This document shows positions 5,924-6,396 of a stretch of DNA of 6,396 nt, piece by piece. Under the pieces are notes generated by a model that was not told the origin of the DNA, did no database searches, and saw only the letters and a list, made by a program, of their open reading frames with translations. Position 1 is the first letter of the stretch, and each line of letters begins with the position of its first letter. The translations under genes and the position numbers were made by a program. This DNA is from Limnohabitans sp. (GTDB lineage Bacteria; Pseudomonadota; Gammaproteobacteria; Burkholderiales; Burkholderiaceae_C), in NCBI GenBank assembly GCA_021731425.1, contig JAKFXJ010000354.1, positions 1-6,396 on the forward strand, given 5' to 3'.

Positions 5924-6396
5924 ATGCGAACCTGGCTCAGTTGGACGGTTTTATTCACCCTGTGGACTTGCAGCCTGGGCGTGCGGGCCGACGTGTACAC
6001 CGATGTCAACGCTTTGGTGCAAAACGGCCAGTGGGCGCAAGCCCAAGCTTTGGCCGACGCCAGGCTCAAAACCGCCCCCACCGACCCCCAAATGCGCCTG
6101 TTGCTCAGCTGCATTCAGACCGGCCTGGGCCAAACCCAGGCCGCCATGGCGACGCTGCTCGCCCTGACCCAGTCCTTCCCCGAATTGCCCGAACCGCACA
6201 ACAACTTGGCGGCCCTGTTGGTGAGGGAAAACCGCCACGACGAGGCCCTGGCCGCCTTGCAAGCCGCCATCAGGGCCAGGCCAGACTACGCGCTGGCCCT
6301 GGAGAACTTGGGCGATCTGCACCTGGCACTGGCCGCGCAGGCCTATGCGCGGGCCCGACTTATCACGCCTGCCCAAACCCGTTTGCAATCCAAGCA
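5924..6396 (+). CDS. Secreted tetratricopeptide repeat protein, 3' end cut by window
   Basis: The frame is open to the window edge, giving 157 codons. Residues 1-22 look like a Sec signal peptide: Arg2, a hydrophobic core WLSWTVLFTLW, and a likely cut after VRA (20-22); no good lipobox surrounds Cys16. The mature part is made of TPR-like helical pairs. The clearest is 91-122 (PHNNLAALLVRENRHDEALA, then ALQAAIRARPDY), with weaker units at about 24-56, 57-90 and 123-149. TPR domains mediate protein-protein contacts, so a periplasmic scaffold or assembly role is likely, but the partner cannot be told from this sequence. The start is chosen because the signal peptide begins there. The frame is open further upstream without an ATG, and the 33 bases before the start are pyrimidine-rich without a Shine-Dalgarno site. 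Similar genes sit beside cysS in related bacteria, as far as I recall. Confidence 0.85.
   Translation, partial: MRTWLSWTVLFTLWTCSLGVRADVYTDVNALVQNGQWAQAQALADARLKTAPTDPQMRLLLSCIQTGLGQTQAAMATLLALTQSFPELPEPHNNLAALLVRENRHDEALAALQAAIRARPDYALALENLGDLHLALAAQAYARARLITPAQTRLQSK

Noticed and set aside
5951..6388. A 145-codon minus-strand frame opposite the TPR gene
   Set aside because: It is rich in Gly, Gln and Val in the pattern of a reverse image. The plus-strand frame has a signal peptide and TPR units.

Overview
The window looks like chromosomal core DNA from a betaproteobacterium, most likely Burkholderiales of the Comamonadaceae type (the Acidovorax/Rhodoferax/Limnohabitans neighbourhood). The reasons are the GC-rich sequence, protein sequences of proteobacterial type, and the order cysS, HhH-GPD glycosylase, accA, tilS, lysC, tRNA-Ser with a TPR gene divergent from cysS. 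I recall this order as typical of that family, but I could not check it by a search. There are no signs of mobile DNA, phage, CRISPR or other accessory content.

Layout. Almost everything is on the minus strand, read from high to low coordinates. cysS (5646 to 4270) overlaps by 4 bases a short AlkA-type DNA glycosylase gene (4273 to 3623). After 47 bases comes accA, which begins at a TTG codon with a strong ribosome binding site (3575 to 2601). tilS follows after only 7 bases (2593 to 1604). These four genes look like one operon. A 151-base gap carries a probable promoter for lysC (1452 to 190). tRNA-Ser(GCU) lies 18 bases beyond the lysC stop (171 to 79), and a rho-independent terminator follows at 67 to 38. 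At the right end, beyond a 277-base divergent promoter region, a secreted TPR protein gene starts at 5924 on the plus strand and runs off the window.

How the genes relate. The operon is a housekeeping mix: charging of tRNA-Cys (CysS), lysidine modification of tRNA-Ile (TilS), the first step of fatty acid synthesis (AccA) and alkylation-damage repair (glycosylase). LysC supplies the aspartate-family amino acids. No obvious pathway links them, so the arrangement is probably historical.

Most interesting points. The signals are small. A consensus TATAAT box sits in the 18 bases between lysC and the tRNA, so the tRNA may have its own promoter while sharing lysC's terminator. A ribosome binding site and ATG inside lysC match where the beta subunit starts in other bacteria. 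A short hairpin and a 20-codon ORF lie across the accA start. A perfect 11-base inverted repeat brackets the divergent promoter region. I found no convincing new system here.
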